Assembly: GCA_002314515.1 (NCBI GenBank)
Contig: DCGB01000064.1
Span: forward strand, 1,305-22,033
Source of the DNA: Solobacterium sp. UBA1789
Lineage (GTDB): Bacteria; Bacillota_I; Bacilli_A; Erysipelotrichales; Erysipelotrichaceae
DNA length: 20,729 nucleotides
Direction: 5' to 3'
Below the pieces are notes generated by a model. That model had not been told where the DNA came from. It made no database searches and saw only the letters and a list, made by a program, of their open reading frames with translations. Numbering within the stretch: the stretch's first letter is position 1; each line of letters opens with the position of its first letter. Below, in pieces: positions 19,131-20,729 of this stretch. A program made the translations under genes and the position numbers.

Positions 19131-20729
19131 ATGGGAAACAGGCCAGTGAAAAAGATAAATGTAGATTTTGTGAATCCTTTAAAGAAACTTCTTGACTTCA
19201 ATAATTATAAGAAGACATTTTTTATTGTTTGTATCTGTCTTTTGGTACTGGTCGTTAATACTAAAAAGGTTTATGCCGAAGATGTAAATCAGAGTTCAGC
19301 AAATACAAGCGAAACTCAGGATTCAGAAGATAATGCTGACAATGGTTTTGAATATGAAATACCAGAAGGCAGTGCTTCTTTTATTGAACTGGAAAAAGAA
19401 GGCAATAGCGAGAATCAGGTCACTGAACCAAAAGAAGAGACTAATGATATCGCAGGTGTCACTGTTGTTAAAACATATGATAAAGATCCGTCAGATCCAA
19501 CAGCAAAAGTTACAGCAACAGAAATTACCGTTACGGGAACAGAAAATATATTAACTGATGAAGATGATATAGAAAAAGCAGATATTGATAGCATAACTAA
19601 CTGGAAGAGCGAAAGCAGTCAGGATGAAGCTGGTGCTACTATCTATACAAAGATAGGTTCGACAACATCAGAAAATGCTATTCAGAAGGCAATAAAAGAT
19701 GCTTTAAATAGTGTAGATGATAAATCTAAATCAGCAACCATTAAGGTTTCAGCTGGTGAATATAATGGTGATATAAATATTTCAACTTCTCTGTTAAAAT
19801 CAGGCGTAACATTGAAAGATGATTTTGTTTTCAATATTTTAGCAGAAGATGCTTTTGAAGAAGCAGAAGGAAAAACATTAATTGATAAGACTACTATTTC
19901 TGCTGATGCAGGTGGTGGTGCAAAAGTTAATGGAAATATTAATATTGAAGGAATACAGGTATGTCTTGCAGGCATCTATCTGACACTTGAAAATACAATT
20001 AATGTTTCTGGTGGAGGCTTAAGCTACTATGGTACTTCAGATGATGATGAAGTAAATGTTGCCAATAAAGGCAAAAATACAATAAATGTTACTACAGGCG
20101 AAGGTAATGATAATGTTCTGGTGGCAAGCAGCCATGACGGCAATATAAGCATAGATACTGGTGATGGCGATGACAATGTACAATATTCGACTATTCAAAA
20201 TGCCGTTAATACGAGTCATGAAAATAGTAATACTTTAAATATAAATACAGGCGAAGGTAACGACAATGTTGTTATCATTCATGAAAACGGTGTATTAGAA
20301 GCCGATATTAAAACCGGTGAAGGTGATGATAGCGTAAGCCTTGGTGCAGGTCCTGATGCCAAACAGGAATCAGGTAAAAATATAAAAGTAGATATGGGTC
20401 TTGGCGGTGATAGTGTCACTGTTGATACATCTATTTATAATGGATTCAAAAACGTTACAATTCTTGCGGATGAAGATAAAACCGATGATGATAAAGATTT
20501 TGTTTATCTGACAGGTGTTTTATTTAATGATGACAATAATGTTTTTGGTAGTGCTTCACAAATACAGATGCTGGTGGCAAAAGATAAGTATCTGTGGGTA
20601 ACATTAACTGGTTTTGAAATCTTTTCTGATTCTTTAACAAATAAAAAGACAGTGAAGATTAAGGACTTAAATAATGGAAGTATTTCTTCATTTGTAAATT
20701 ATGAATATAGTGGCAGTTATGATGATGCA
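19131..20729 (+). CDS. Large secreted/surface protein with RTX-like repeats, 5' part (runs off the right edge)
   Basis: An open frame of 533 codons without a stop reaches the window end. It begins with a basic, long N-terminal region, a hydrophobic core (TFFIVCICLLVLVV, residues 29-42) and a signal peptidase site KVYA at A49, so the product is exported. Residues 50-175 are acidic and rich in Ser/Thr/Glu, with no fold recognised. Residues 184-290 (AIQKAIKDALN, TIKVSAGEYNGDINI) resemble the start of pectin-lyase-like beta-helix proteins. Residues 322-429 carry five Gly/Asp repeats of the form TGEGNDNV, similar to calcium-binding RTX repeats. The start is uncertain: ATG 19131, or GTG 19146 (VKKINVDF); neither has a strong ribosome site. 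The C-terminus, where a cell-wall anchor would be, is missing. Function unknown; adhesin or matrix protein is an inference. Confidence 0.85.
   Translation, partial: MGNRPVKKINVDFVNPLKKLLDFNNYKKTFFIVCICLLVLVVNTKKVYAEDVNQSSANTSETQDSEDNADNGFEYEIPEGSASFIELEKEGNSENQVTEPKEETNDIAGVTVVKTYDKDPSDPTAKVTATEITVTGTENILTDEDDIEKADIDSITNWKSESSQDEAGATIYTKIGSTTSENAIQKAIKDALNSVDDKSKSATIKVSAGEYNGDINISTSLLKSGVTLKDDFVFNILAEDAFEEAEGKTLIDKTTISADAGGGAKVNGNINIEGIQVCLAGIYLTLENTINVSGGGLSYYGTSDDDEVNVANKGKNTINVTTGEGNDNVLVASSHDGNISIDTGDGDDNVQYSTIQNAVNTSHENSNTLNINTGEGNDNVVIIHENGVLEADIKTGEGDDSVSLGAGPDAKQESGKNIKVDMGLGGDSVTVDTSIYNGFKNVTILADEDKTDDDKDFVYLTGVLFNDDNNVFGSASQIQMLVAKDKYLWVTLTGFEIFSDSLTNKKTVKIKDLNNGSISSFVNYEYSGSYDDA
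20094..20417 (+). repeat. RTX-like Gly/Asp repeats encoded in the surface protein
   Basis: Five octapeptide units occur at residues 322, 343, 373, 395 and 422 of the encoded protein: TGEGNDNV, TGDGDDNV, TGEGNDNV, TGEGDDSV and MGLGGDSV. Each is followed by alternating hydrophobic strand residues. The spacing is 21, 30, 22 and 27 residues, longer than the 9-residue tandem period of classical RTX, so each unit probably caps a beta-strand turn. Confidence 0.7.

Noticed and set aside
19682..19975. Minus-strand frame of 97 codons inside the surface protein gene
   Set aside because: It is a shadow of the long plus-strand frame that carries the signal peptide and repeats.
20094..20417. The periodic Gly/Asp-coding repeats as a possible CRISPR or tandem DNA repeat
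   Set aside because: The units differ in nucleotide sequence and spacing and are conserved only at the protein level.

Overview
This AT-rich, densely packed chromosomal window comes from a low-GC Gram-positive (Firmicutes/Bacillota) bacterium. The evidence is the EzrA division regulator, the Bacillus-like order ezrA / NifS-type desulfurase / thiI beside a divergent rpsD, a T-box riboswitch on leuS, the MnmL-MnmM pair, and strong Shine-Dalgarno sites. My guess, from the feel of the proteins rather than any search, is a gut Erysipelotrichia-type host. No insertion sequence, phage gene, CRISPR array, tRNA or rRNA gene was seen. No gene-free stretch exceeds 300 bases; the longest, about 264 bases before leuS, is filled by a terminator, promoter and T-box.

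Layout. 1-343 (minus) is the 5' part of rpsD with a structured, probably S4-binding leader. Its promoter directly abuts the divergent ezrA promoter. 574-5824 (plus) is a tightly coupled operon: ezrA, NifS/NifZ-type cysteine desulfurase, thiI and an M24 Xaa-Pro aminopeptidase. It ends in a terminator that lies inside the convergent metallophosphoesterase gene (5821-6648, minus). 6850-8943 (plus) holds an acetyltransferase, a membrane-anchored alpha/beta hydrolase and a decayed second acetyltransferase. 8928-10383 (minus) is the mnmL-mnmM operon for the tRNA wobble base mnm5s2U. 10474-12483 (plus) is a GH3-family acyl-amide synthetase fused to a STAS-like domain. 12545-15144 (plus) is leuS behind a T-box with a CUC specifier. 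15240-18951 (plus) is a four-gene operon: a polar-amino-acid-type ABC importer (lipoprotein, permease, ATPase) and an AbgB-like M20 amidohydrolase. 19131 to the window end is the 5' part of a large secreted protein with a beta-helix-like segment and RTX-like Gly/Asp repeats. This last gene is open to the window edge.

Themes. Three loci concern tRNA: sulfur delivery (desulfurase plus ThiI, s4U8), wobble uridine maturation (MnmL/MnmM) and leucine charging (LeuRS). The least conventional items are the GH3-STAS fusion, whose STAS domain appears to lack the phosphorylatable serine, and its proximity to an importer plus an M20D-type amidohydrolase. GH3 enzymes make acyl-amino-acid amides and M20D enzymes break them. 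A functional link is speculative. The other items worth a second look are the KMSKS variant in LeuRS, a probable leaderless mnmL, and a candidate operator lying exactly between the -35 and -10 of the importer promoter.
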